This document shows positions 25,982 through 34,196 of a stretch of DNA of 64,000 nt, piece by piece. The stretch covers positions 1,426,001-1,490,000 of the forward strand of contig NZ_CP163518.1 of NCBI RefSeq assembly GCF_041080625.1. The letters run 5' to 3'. Made by a program: the position numbers and the translations under genes. Each line of letters opens with the position of its first letter. Position 1 is the first letter of the stretch. The notes under the pieces were generated by a model, which was given only the letters and a program-made list of their open reading frames with translations, was not told the origin of the DNA and ran no database searches. The stretch is from Streptomyces sp. CG1. GTDB lineage: Bacteria; Actinomycetota; Actinomycetes; Streptomycetales; Streptomycetaceae.

Positions 25982-26708
25982 TCACGGCTCCCGGCCCGGC
26001 GTCACCTCGTCCTGCGCCGGGACGGCCGTCGTACGCCCCCTGGTCGGATGCCGGGTCAGCGCGGTCACGGCCGCCAGAGCCACCAGCGCCGGCACTCCCG
26101 GCCGGCCGAGCCCGCCGTACGCCAGGCGGTGTTGATCCTGGCCCAGGTGTCCGGGCGGAGTGCGAGTTGCGGGCCAGGTTGGCTTCTTGGCCGCTCTGGA
26201 CGGCGACGTCGAGGACCAGCATGCCGCCGGCCGGTACGACGCGTCCGGCCAAGCCGCCCATGGTGCCCAGGACCAGCACACCTCCCGAGCCGATCACCCC
26301 GAGCAGGCACCACAGGGTCACGGCGTCCGGTCCCCGGCGGTCCGCCGCGCTCCCGGCGAGCGGGGTGCAGCACATGCTCGCGGCACCGAAGAGTCCGAGG
26401 ACACCCACGGTCTGCGCACCCATGCCCGTACGCCGGCTCGGTCACGAGTAGCGTCAGCGCGGTCCAGGCGGCGCTGAAACCGGCGAAGAGGGGCGAGCGT
26501 CAGCGCGAGGGCGAGCACGAGGACCGCGGCGACGAGACAGGGGGGTGCGCCAGCCCAGCCACGTGCCAAGGGTGCCGCTGAAGGTACGGGCCGGCAGGAT
26601 GCCGCCGATGAGCCCGCTGAGCAGGGTGCCCGGCGACGAGGACGGGCAGCCCGCACCCTCGCGCGAGCACCTGCACGGCCATCTCCAAACCCCGTACAAC
26701 CTCGCCAA
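25982..26708 (-). pseudogene. MFS transporter, truncated and multiply frameshifted
   Basis: Leftward MFS-permease pieces occur in sequence but in different frames. They are a segment with LLSGLIGGILPARTFSGT and LGTWLGWR (26454-26708), CLVAAVLVLALALTLAP in a second frame (about 26500-26600), and a helix pair MGAQTVGVLGLFGAAS, then LAGSAADRRGPDAVTLWCLL and LVLGTMGGLAGR in a third (up to 26423). A C-terminal piece GGLGRPGVPALVALAAVTAL occupies a fourth stretch that ends at the stop at 25982. This is the order expected for helices 5-12 of a drug-efflux-type MFS protein. The N-terminal half is missing, and at least three frameshifts prevent translation. Confidence 0.75.
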
Positions 26709-26826
26709 GTTCCGTCGGCTCGGCTACACCGACGACGACCTCTCCGGTTGCGGCAGCAACCGGCTCGTGGACGATCTGGTGTTCTGGGGCGACCCGGACA
26801 TGGGACCCGCTGAAGGCCTCGGCTAG
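26650..26826 (+). pseudogene. fragment of a luciferase-like (F420/LLM) oxidoreductase
   Basis: In one frame the sequence reads REHLHGHLQTPYNLAKFRRL, then GYTDDDLSGCGSNRLVDDLV and FWGDP. This is the C-terminal segment of actinobacterial LLM-class F420-dependent oxidoreductases (typically NLRRLGFTDDDLAGGGSDRLVDALVAWGD). Nothing of the N-terminal barrel is present upstream, where the MFS remnant lies on the other strand, and the frame ends ten residues later. It is a gene scrap, not a functional gene. Confidence 0.65.
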
Positions 26827-28319
26827 CCGCTGAAGCGGTCGCGCAGTTCGCGCTTGAGGATCTTTCCGCTGGCGTTGCGCGGCAACTCGGTCACGAACAG
26901 CACCCGCTTGGGTGCTTTGAAGGGCGTGAGCGTCTCCTTCACATGCGCGATGAGCTGATCCTCCGTCACCTCACCGCGCGGGACGACGACCGCGGTGACC
27001 GACTCGATCCACCGCTCGTCGGGCAGGCCGATCACGGCGGCCTCTGCGACGGACTCGTGGGTGTACAGGGCGTCCTCGACCTGGCGCGAAGCCACCAGGA
27101 CGCCACCGGAGTTGATGACGTCCTTCACCCGGTCCACGATCGTGAAGTAGCCGTCGGCGTCGCGCACCGCGAGGTCGCCGGAGTGGAACCAGCCGTCCCG
27201 GAAGGCCTCGGCACTCTCCTCGGGCTTGTCCCAGTAGCCCTCGCACAGCTGCGGTGACTGGTAGACGATTTCGCCGGGCGTCCCGTCGGGCACGTCCTTG
27301 CCCTCGTCGTCCACGACCCGGGCGTCCACGAACAGCACGGTCCGGCCGCAGGAGTCCAGCCGACCCTCGTGTTCGTCGGGCCCGAGCACCGTGGCCAGCG
27401 GGCCGATCTCGCTCTGCCCGAAGCAGTTGTAGAGGGCGAGCCGCGGCAGGCGTGCGCGCAGCCGCTCCAGGACGGGAACGGGCATGATCGACGCGCCGTA
27501 GTAGGCCTTGCGCAGGCCGTCCAGGTCGCGGGTGGCGAAGTCGGGCCGGCCCGCCAGGCCGATCCACACCGTGGGCGGTGCGAACAGACTGTCCACGCGG
27601 CCCGCCTCGACGAGGTCGAACAGCCGGTCCCCGTCGGGTGCGTCCAGGATGATGCCGGTCGCGCCGACGGCGAGGTACGGCAGCAGGAACACATGCATCT
27701 GGGCCGAGTGGTACAGCGGCAGTGCGTGCGCCGGACGGTCGCCGGCGCTCAGGTCGAGGGCGGTGATGGCGCTCAGGTACTCGTGCACGAGGGCCCGGTG
27801 GGTCATCATCGCGCCCTTGGGCAGGGCGGTCGTACCGGAGGTGTACAGCAGCTGCACCAGGTCGTCCGTGCGGGGTTCGGGCCCGTCGTACGGCGGCGCG
27901 TCCGCCAGCCGGGCGAGGAGCGAGCCCTCGGCGTCGCGGAGCGGCAACGCCCGTACGCCGTCCGGGAGCCGGCCGGTGAGGGCCGGGTCGGCGAGGACGA
28001 GGGTGCTGCCGGACTGGCCGACCAGGTAGGCCAGGTCGGCCCCGGTCAGGTTCTGGTTGACCGGCACATGGACCAGGCCTGCCCGTGCGCAGGCGAGGAA
28101 GGCGATGAGGTAGGCGTCGGAGTTGTGGCCGTAGGCGCCGACCCGGTCGCCGGGGGTGAGGCCCTGGGCGCGCAGTACCGAGGCCGCGCGTGAGACGGCG
28201 TCGTCGAGTTCCTCGTACGTCCAGCGGCGCTCGCCGTACTCCACCGCGAGGCGGGCCGGGGTGCGCCGGGCGCTGCGCCGCAGCACTCCGTCGACCGTGC
28301 TGCCGTGTCCCTGCGTCAT
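26823..28319 (-). CDS. acyl-CoA synthetase (long-chain fatty-acid-CoA ligase type)
   Basis: The 498-residue product carries all ANL motifs: P-loop VQLLYTSGTTALPKGAMMTH (about 154-173), LYNCFGQSEIGPLATVLG, the Asp motif GWFHSGDLAVRDADGYFTIV, the hinge DRVKDVINSGGVLVASRQVE and the C-terminal catalytic Lys in LPRNASGKILKRELRD. The hinge has VLVASRQVE where most family members have NVYPREVE. The gene is alone, leftward, and abuts the degenerate segment at its 3' end. The enzyme should form acyl-CoA from a fatty or aryl acid; the substrate is unknown. Confidence 0.9.
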   Translation of the reverse strand: MTQGHGSTVDGVLRRSARRTPARLAVEYGERRWTYEELDDAVSRAASVLRAQGLTPGDRVGAYGHNSDAYLIAFLACARAGLVHVPVNQNLTGADLAYLVGQSGSTLVLADPALTGRLPDGVRALPLRDAEGSLLARLADAPPYDGPEPRTDDLVQLLYTSGTTALPKGAMMTHRALVHEYLSAITALDLSAGDRPAHALPLYHSAQMHVFLLPYLAVGATGIILDAPDGDRLFDLVEAGRVDSLFAPPTVWIGLAGRPDFATRDLDGLRKAYYGASIMPVPVLERLRARLPRLALYNCFGQSEIGPLATVLGPDEHEGRLDSCGRTVLFVDARVVDDEGKDVPDGTPGEIVYQSPQLCEGYWDKPEESAEAFRDGWFHSGDLAVRDADGYFTIVDRVKDVINSGGVLVASRQVEDALYTHESVAEAAVIGLPDERWIESVTAVVVPRGEVTEDQLIAHVKETLTPFKAPKRVLFVTELPRNASGKILKRELRDRFSG

Positions 28320-28448
28320 GACTCATGATCCTCGGTCCGGCACGGAGGCAGGTCAAGCACCCGGGAGGCACATACCCGCACTGCCCGGGAGAACATCCCG
28401 TCGTCGCCCATGTTTTCGATGCATAAACCATCAACGGTCGTCCGCCGA

Positions 28449-28508
28449 AGGCAACTTTTGCCTCCGTGTGCTTCTGTGCGCCCCTTTGGAGAAAGGTTTC
28501 CGGAAACC
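28449..28508. promoter_or_regulatory. two palindromes upstream of the P450-terpene synthase operon
   Basis: AGGCAA-CTT-TTGCCT (28449-28463) and a perfect 14-bp palindrome GGTTTCCGGAAACC (28495-28508) lie 92-151 bases upstream of the P450 start. The surrounding 28320-28599 has no gene and is less GC-rich than its neighbours. The palindromes are candidate binding sites for a pathway regulator, possibly the LAL protein two genes downstream. Confidence 0.5.
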
Positions 28509-28599
28509 GAGCACCGTTGAACTTGGGCAGGAAATGTTGCGGGCACCAAGTCCGTAGCAGTTCGCGCATTTCATGTGTCACGTTGGGCAGGAGGTATCC

Positions 28600-30078
28600 A
28601 TGAGCCGTGCTGTGCCTGAACACAAACGAACGTGGACGACAGGTACTGCTCCCGGCATATTCCCACTCCTCGGCCACGGTATCGCCTTCTACCGCCGGCC
28701 GCTGGCGTTTCTGAATTCTTTGCCCGCGCACGGGGATCTGGTCGAAATACGGTTGGGCCCCCAGCGCGCCTGGATGGTGTGTCACCCGGAGCTGACCCAC
28801 GAGGTGCTCATGGATCCGCACACCTTCGACAAGGGGGGCCCGCTGTACGACAGGCTCGGGAAGCTGATGGGGGACGGTCTCGTCACCTGCCGCCAGCCCA
28901 CGCACCGGGAAAAGCGCAGGCTGCTGCAACCCGGCTTCCGCCCCTCCCATGTCGCCGCATACACGGACCTCGTCACCGAAGAGGCCGCGTCGGTGCTGGA
29001 CACATGGCCGGTCGGCCGGACGGTTCCCGTCACCGAGGCGATGATGACCCTGACGGCCCGGGTGATCAGCCGCGTCCTCCTCTCCGACGCGCTGGACGAC
29101 GCGACGACCGCCGAGGTGCGGGACTGTCTCACCGATGTCGTCCGTGGTCTCTTCGTCCGCACGGTCGTACCGATCGACGCCCTGTTCCGCCTGCCCACAC
29201 GCGCCAACCGCCGCTACCGGCGCGCGCTCTCCCGCCTGCACGCCATCATCGACACGGCGATCGCGGAGCGCCGCGGGGGCGCCGACCGCGACGATGTCCT
29301 GGGAACGCTGCTGGCGGCCACCCGCGGCGACGGCGGCGGGGCGGCGATCACCGACCAGGAGGTCCACGACCACCTGATCACGCTGCTGCTCACCGGAGTC
29401 GAGGCCCCGGCACTGTGCCTCGCCGACGCCTTCAGCCTGCTCGCCCGCCATCCGGAGGCGGAGCACCGGCTGCACGCGGAGCTGGACGCCGTCCTCCCGG
29501 GAGGCCGACGGCCCGGACCCGGCGATCTGCCGCACCTCGTCCAGACCCGGTGCGTCATCTCCGAGACGCTGCGCCACTCGTCGCCCGGCTGGCTGTTCAC
29601 CCGGGTCGCCACGAGGGAGACGGAGCTCGCCGGGTGCCGGCTGCCCGCGGGAGCCACGGTTCTGTACAGCCCTTACCTTCTGCACCACGATGCCTCGTCG
29701 TTTCCCGACCCCGAGCGTTTCGACCCCGACCGCTGGCTGCCCGGGCGGCCCACCGCCGCACAGCGCCGCGCGCTGATGCCGTTCTCGGCGGGCAACCGGA
29801 AATGCCTCGGCGACGAGTTCGCCATGGTGGAGGCCACCTTGGCCCTCGCGACCATCGCGGGGTGCCGGCGGCTGCGGCATCTGCCTGGGTATGTCCCCCA
29901 GAAGCCGCGCCCCGCCATCACGCTGGGCCACCGTTCCCTGGTGATGGCCTGCGAAGCCCGTTCGCACACGGCGTCGGACCCACCGTCTTCCGCTGCCCCG
30001 CCCGTGCCCCGAGCGGTGGCCGCCCCCAGCGCCTCGGATTCCCGAACGGCAGGTGACCACGTTGTCGACAACACATGA
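28600..30078 (+). CDS. cytochrome P450, CYP170/terpene-associated type
   Basis: The 492-residue product resembles CYP170A1 of the S. coelicolor albaflavenone locus in its layout (PGIFPLLGHG start, GPLYDRLGKLMGDGL, HREKRRLLQPGFRPSHVAAY). It has the K-helix ExxR as ETLR (322-325) and the haem loop FSAGNRKCLG with the Cys ligand at 402. In the I helix the usual (A/G)Gx(D/E)T motif reads GVEAP (266-270), so the conserved Thr is Ala269. A Pro/Ala-rich tail (about 455-492) extends past the catalytic domain. The ATG at 28600 follows AGGAGG. The 3' end overlaps the terpene synthase start by 26 bases, so the P450 very likely oxidises that enzyme's product. Confidence 0.88.
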   Translation: MSRAVPEHKRTWTTGTAPGIFPLLGHGIAFYRRPLAFLNSLPAHGDLVEIRLGPQRAWMVCHPELTHEVLMDPHTFDKGGPLYDRLGKLMGDGLVTCRQPTHREKRRLLQPGFRPSHVAAYTDLVTEEAASVLDTWPVGRTVPVTEAMMTLTARVISRVLLSDALDDATTAEVRDCLTDVVRGLFVRTVVPIDALFRLPTRANRRYRRALSRLHAIIDTAIAERRGGADRDDVLGTLLAATRGDGGGAAITDQEVHDHLITLLLTGVEAPALCLADAFSLLARHPEAEHRLHAELDAVLPGGRRPGPGDLPHLVQTRCVISETLRHSSPGWLFTRVATRETELAGCRLPAGATVLYSPYLLHHDASSFPDPERFDPDRWLPGRPTAAQRRALMPFSAGNRKCLGDEFAMVEATLALATIAGCRRLRHLPGYVPQKPRPAITLGHRSLVMACEARSHTASDPPSSAAPPVPRAVAAPSASDSRTAGDHVVDNT

Positions 30079-31069
30079 GGAAATCCCCGTCGGCGTACCG
30101 GAGGAGTCTCCGGTCGCCGATCTCAGGGACCTGATCGACACCCATCTCCACATGCCCTTCCCTTTCCGGCGCAATCCCAGGGAATCCGAAGCCGCGGCAG
30201 GCGTCGACGCATGGCTGAGCGTGTGGGGGCTGACCGACGAACCGGGCGTGGCGGCGATGATCGCCCGTACTCGCCCCGCCCAGCTCGCGTCCTACAACAG
30301 CCCCACCATGGATTCCGGTCTGCTCCAGATCATGGCCAATCAGATCGCCTATCAGTTCGTCTTCGACGACCGCGCGGAGGACATCGGCCGGCGCTCACCG
30401 GGCAGGCTGCTGCCGATGCTGTGCGAGAGCATCGCGATTCTGCGGGACGGCCGGGCGCCCAGCACTCCCCTCGGAGCGGCTCTGACCGACCTTCACCGGC
30501 AGGTCCGGACACGGTGCACCCCCGCGCAGGCCGCGCGGTGGGCCTGGAAGAGCAGTGAATACGTGCACGGCCTGATGTACGAAGCGGTTGCCCAGGCCCA
30601 CCCCTTCCTGCTGCGTACCCGGGACTGCACCTCGATACGGTCGCTGACCGCGGGCGTCGAGCCGTTCTACCCGTTGTGCGAGGCCGCACAGCCGTATGAA
30701 CTGTCCTCTGCCGAATTCCACCACCCCGTCATACGGCGACTGGGCCGGCTGTCGGCCGACGCGGCGGTGTGGATACCCGACCTGTTCTCCGTGGTGAAAG
30801 AACAACGAGCGGGCGAAATGATCAATCTGGCCCTGGCCCGCCAACGCGAGCACCGGTGCTCTCTGCAGGCCGCCGTCCTTCTGGCCATCGAGGAGATCAA
30901 CGGCACGATCAAGGAGATCCAGAAGCTCTACGCGGAGATCGAACTGGAGTTGAGCCCTGCGGGCGTCGGCTATGTGGAGGGCATGATCGGTTGGATCCGC
31001 GGGTGCTACTACTGGTCCCGCACGGTGCCGCGCTACGCGGATGTGACGTCGGTGCCCGCCGTGCCGTAG
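30053..31069 (+). CDS. class I terpene synthase with non-canonical NSE motif
   Basis: The 338-residue length is typical of bacterial class I terpene cyclases. Visible motifs: the aspartate-rich motif as FDDRAED (D105, D106, E109), the pyrophosphate-sensor Arg196 (SIRSLTAGV), the second metal motif as PDLFSVVKE (242-250), and the C-terminal RY pair (327-328). The spacing Arg196 to residue 242 is 46, exactly as in the family, so Pro242 occupies the place of the metal-binding Asn of the NSE triad, while Ser246 and Glu250 are kept. The enzyme may still cyclise farnesyl or geranyl diphosphate, but metal binding is expected to be altered. The start is GTG at 30053, inside the end of the P450 gene, with no strong ribosome site, consistent with coupling. 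Confidence 0.85.
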   Translation: MTTLSTTHEEIPVGVPEESPVADLRDLIDTHLHMPFPFRRNPRESEAAAGVDAWLSVWGLTDEPGVAAMIARTRPAQLASYNSPTMDSGLLQIMANQIAYQFVFDDRAEDIGRRSPGRLLPMLCESIAILRDGRAPSTPLGAALTDLHRQVRTRCTPAQAARWAWKSSEYVHGLMYEAVAQAHPFLLRTRDCTSIRSLTAGVEPFYPLCEAAQPYELSSAEFHHPVIRRLGRLSADAAVWIPDLFSVVKEQRAGEMINLALARQREHRCSLQAAVLLAIEEINGTIKEIQKLYAEIELELSPAGVGYVEGMIGWIRGCYYWSRTVPRYADVTSVPAVP

Positions 31070-31255
31070 GAGCGCTTGTCGGGCTCCTGCGGCTGCGTCA
31101 CCGGGAGGTGTCCATCCGGGTCTTCTACCCAGTGGGCGGGCGTTTTCCCACCCGTAGCCAATGATTCACCCCTTGGAGCCCAATCCGGCCTGCTCCACCG
31201 CCTCGAGGCGTACCCTCGGCTGTCCCCGGCCGAACGACAGAAGGTGGTACGGCAC

Positions 31256-34165
31256 ATGGCGACGGAGCCGTGGCAATCGATCACCGAGCAACGCACGTTG
31301 ATCGAGCGCCGACGGGAACTTCAGGCGCTCGACGCCGCGTTCCAGGAGCTGCGGCGTGCCACGGACGGTGTGCCGCGTGCGCGGCGCAGGGGGCTGCTCG
31401 CCTTCACCGGGCCGGCCGGACTGGGCAAGACGGCACTGATCACCGAAGCACGTGCCCGGGCCGCGGCCTACGGATGCACGGTGTTGTCGGGCAGGGGCGG
31501 GGAGGCGGAGCAGGGGTCGGCGTTCCGCGTGGTGCGCCAGTTGCTGCAGCCCTCGCTGGCCGCCATGGACGGGGCGGAGCTCCGCGCTTTCCTGGGCAGT
31601 TGGTACGACATCGTCGCCGCCGTGCTCGGTCTCGAGGCGAGGGGCTCCTCCCCCGCGCCGGATCCGACCGGGGTCCGCGAGGGTCTCGACTGGGTCATGA
31701 CGCGGCTCACGGTGAAGAAGGCACCCGTCGTCCTGCTCCTGGACGACCTGCACTGGGCGGACGCCGAGTCCCTGAGCTGGCTCGCCTCGTTCGCGCCACG
31801 GGTCGAAAGCCTTCCGCTGATGATCGTGGTCGCCTACCGGCCCGATGAGCTGCCGTCCGAGGCCGGTGAGCTCCGCGCGTGGGTCGGGCATCAAGGGGAC
31901 CGCCCCCAGGACCTGGCGCTGCTCACCACCGACGGCGTGGCGCAGATGGTCAGAAACGAAATCGGGGAGGAGGCCGAGGACCGCTTCTGCGAGGAATGCT
32001 GGTCGGCCACGGGCGGCAGCCCGTTCGAAGCGGTGGAGCTCGCGATCGGACTCGGCGAGCGGAAGCTCAGGGGCAGCGAGGACGACCTGCCCGCGATGCG
32101 TGAGCTCGCCGCGGCGATCAAGGGCCCGGGACTGATCGAGCGGCTGGAACGGCTCGACACGGCGACCGTCCGCTTCGCGCACACCGCGGCCGTACTGGGT
32201 TCGCCCTTCTCGCCTCAGCTCGCCGCGACCATCGCGGTGCTCGGCGACGAGGCCGTCGCCGAGGCGACCCAGGCGTTGCGCACGGCCCGGATCCTTGCCG
32301 ACGGCCACGGCCCCGAGGGCGAGCTGGAGTTCCTTCACCCGCTGATCGCCACGACGATCTACCGGTCCATCCGGACGGGCTTCCGGGTCGGTCTGCACAA
32401 CACCGCCGCGCAGACCGTGCTGGCCGCGGGATACGGCCCCACCGCCGCCGCCCGGCATCTGCTGGAGGTCCCGTGCGAGGGCAGTCCCGAGACGGTCGAC
32501 TGTCTGCGCGAGGCCGCTCGCGAGTACCTCCGCGCCGGGGCGACCGAGGCCGCCCGGCGCCTGCTGACCCGCGCGCTGCAGGAGCCGCCCCTCCCCGAGG
32601 AACGTGCCGCACTCCTGCACGAACTCGCGTGCGCCACGTTCCTCATCGAGCCCCCGGCCACGGTGCGGTATCTCCGCCAGGCACTGGCGGAGCCCGACGT
32701 CGACCCCGACCTGCGTGCCTCCATCGTCTTTCGGCTCACGCAGGCTCTGGCGCACACCGATCAGTTGGCCGAGGCCGTGGCGGTGGCCGCCGAGGAGGCT
32801 CGGGAGGCCGCGAATCCGCGCGTCAAACTGCGTTTGCAGGCCGACCAGTTCGTCTGGAGCATGGTCCGCACCGACGACCCCGACTCACCCGCCCGCTCCC
32901 GGACGTTGGCGCGTCTGGCCGAGCAGTTGCCCGGTCGCGGTCTGGAGGAGCGCTACATCCTGGGACTGCGGGCCTGGGACGCCGTCAAGCGCGGCGAACC
33001 GCGGCAGACCGCCCTCGTGTATGCCGAGAAGGCCCTGCACGGCGGCATGAGCTGGACCGACGAGAACCAGGGTTTCGAGGTGCCCGTCTCGGTCGCCCTG
33101 GTCTTCATGTACGCCGACCAGCCGCGACGGGCCGAAGAGTTGTTCAACTCGGGGATCGCCGAATGCGCGGCCAAGGGCTGGCGCGGCTCGCACCTGGCTC
33201 TCGGCCAGAGTCTCGCCGGCTACATCCGCTACCACCGTGGCTGTCTGGCCGAGGCCGAGGATCTCGTACGGGACGGTCTGCGCATCGCCGACACGGTGGC
33301 CGGGGCCGTGCCCGCCCAGTGGTTCGCCGTCGGCATCCTGATCCAGATCCTGCTGGCCCGTGGGCGCGTCACCGAGGCGCGCGCACTCGCCGACGCGTAT
33401 CACTTCGGCGAGACGCCCCCGAACGCCGTCATCTATCCCGACCCCCGCACCGTGTACGCGGAACTGCTACTGGCGGAGGGACGGCACGCCGAGGCAGCGC
33501 GGCTGTCGTCCGCGGTCGGGGACTGGCTGGACCAACGGGCCTGGCGGAACCCGGCCTGGTGCCCGTGGCAGCTCCGGCTCGCCTCCGCGCTGGCCCCCAC
33601 CGCCCCGGACGAGGCGGTCGCCCACGCCCGGGACGCCGTACAGCGCGCCCGGGACTTCGGCGCCGCCTCCACCATCGGCCAGGCCCTGCACACCCTCGCC
33701 GAGGTGACCGGCGGGCAGGCGGCACTCGACCTGTACGCGCAGGCGGTCGATCAACTGGAGCAGTCACCCGCCGCCTACGAACTCGCTCGCGCCCAGATCG
33801 GCCACGGCGCCGCGCTGTCCCGCAACGGGCGGCTGCAAGAGGCGGCCGATCGCCTCTACCAAGGCCTGGAAGGCGCTGTCCACTGCGGCGCCGAGGCACT
33901 CGCCGTCCGGGCCAGGGAAGAACTCTCGGCGGCAGGACTGCGCCCGCTGCCGCTGCGCTATGTGCAGGCGGAGACCCTGACCGCGCCGGAACTGCGTACC
34001 GCCGAACTGACCGCCCAGGGGCACCCGGTGGCGGTCATCGCCAAGGAACTGCGCCTCACCGAGCAAGGCGTGCGGCAGTTGCTGTCCAGCGTCTACCGCA
34101 AGATCGGCACCGACGCCGCCGGCCTCGCCGGGTTCCTGGAGAGCCGTCCCCGCCTTCGCCCTTGA
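31256..34165 (+). CDS. LAL-type LuxR family ATP-binding regulator
   Basis: The 969-residue product has an N-terminal AAA/NB-ARC-like ATPase: Walker A LAFTGPAGLGKTAL (about 47-60) and Walker B PVVLLLDDLHWAD. A long TPR-like helical region follows (about 400-880). The C-terminal LuxR-type HTH reads LTAPELRTAELTAQG, then VAVIAKELRLTEQGVRQLL and SSVYRKIG (about 905-960). This is the LAL family, which often acts as a pathway-specific activator in actinomycete secondary-metabolite clusters. Its position 187 bases after the terpene synthase suggests it controls that locus. The ATG at 31256 is chosen for its AAGGTGG ribosome site; the longer frame from 31076 has no family similarity. Confidence 0.87.
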   Translation: MATEPWQSITEQRTLIERRRELQALDAAFQELRRATDGVPRARRRGLLAFTGPAGLGKTALITEARARAAAYGCTVLSGRGGEAEQGSAFRVVRQLLQPSLAAMDGAELRAFLGSWYDIVAAVLGLEARGSSPAPDPTGVREGLDWVMTRLTVKKAPVVLLLDDLHWADAESLSWLASFAPRVESLPLMIVVAYRPDELPSEAGELRAWVGHQGDRPQDLALLTTDGVAQMVRNEIGEEAEDRFCEECWSATGGSPFEAVELAIGLGERKLRGSEDDLPAMRELAAAIKGPGLIERLERLDTATVRFAHTAAVLGSPFSPQLAATIAVLGDEAVAEATQALRTARILADGHGPEGELEFLHPLIATTIYRSIRTGFRVGLHNTAAQTVLAAGYGPTAAARHLLEVPCEGSPETVDCLREAAREYLRAGATEAARRLLTRALQEPPLPEERAALLHELACATFLIEPPATVRYLRQALAEPDVDPDLRASIVFRLTQALAHTDQLAEAVAVAAEEAREAANPRVKLRLQADQFVWSMVRTDDPDSPARSRTLARLAEQLPGRGLEERYILGLRAWDAVKRGEPRQTALVYAEKALHGGMSWTDENQGFEVPVSVALVFMYADQPRRAEELFNSGIAECAAKGWRGSHLALGQSLAGYIRYHRGCLAEAEDLVRDGLRIADTVAGAVPAQWFAVGILIQILLARGRVTEARALADAYHFGETPPNAVIYPDPRTVYAELLLAEGRHAEAARLSSAVGDWLDQRAWRNPAWCPWQLRLASALAPTAPDEAVAHARDAVQRARDFGAASTIGQALHTLAEVTGGQAALDLYAQAVDQLEQSPAAYELARAQIGHGAALSRNGRLQEAADRLYQGLEGAVHCGAEALAVRAREELSAAGLRPLPLRYVQAETLTAPELRTAELTAQGHPVAVIAKELRLTEQGVRQLLSSVYRKIGTDAAGLAGFLESRPRLRP

Positions 34166-34196
34166 AGCCATCGGTGCCGGCCGTGTCGGGCCCCGG

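Noticed and set aside
26971..30174. 1067-codon leftward open frame
   Set aside because: It crosses an acyl-CoA synthetase in the wrong frame and is antisense to the P450. No protein family features.
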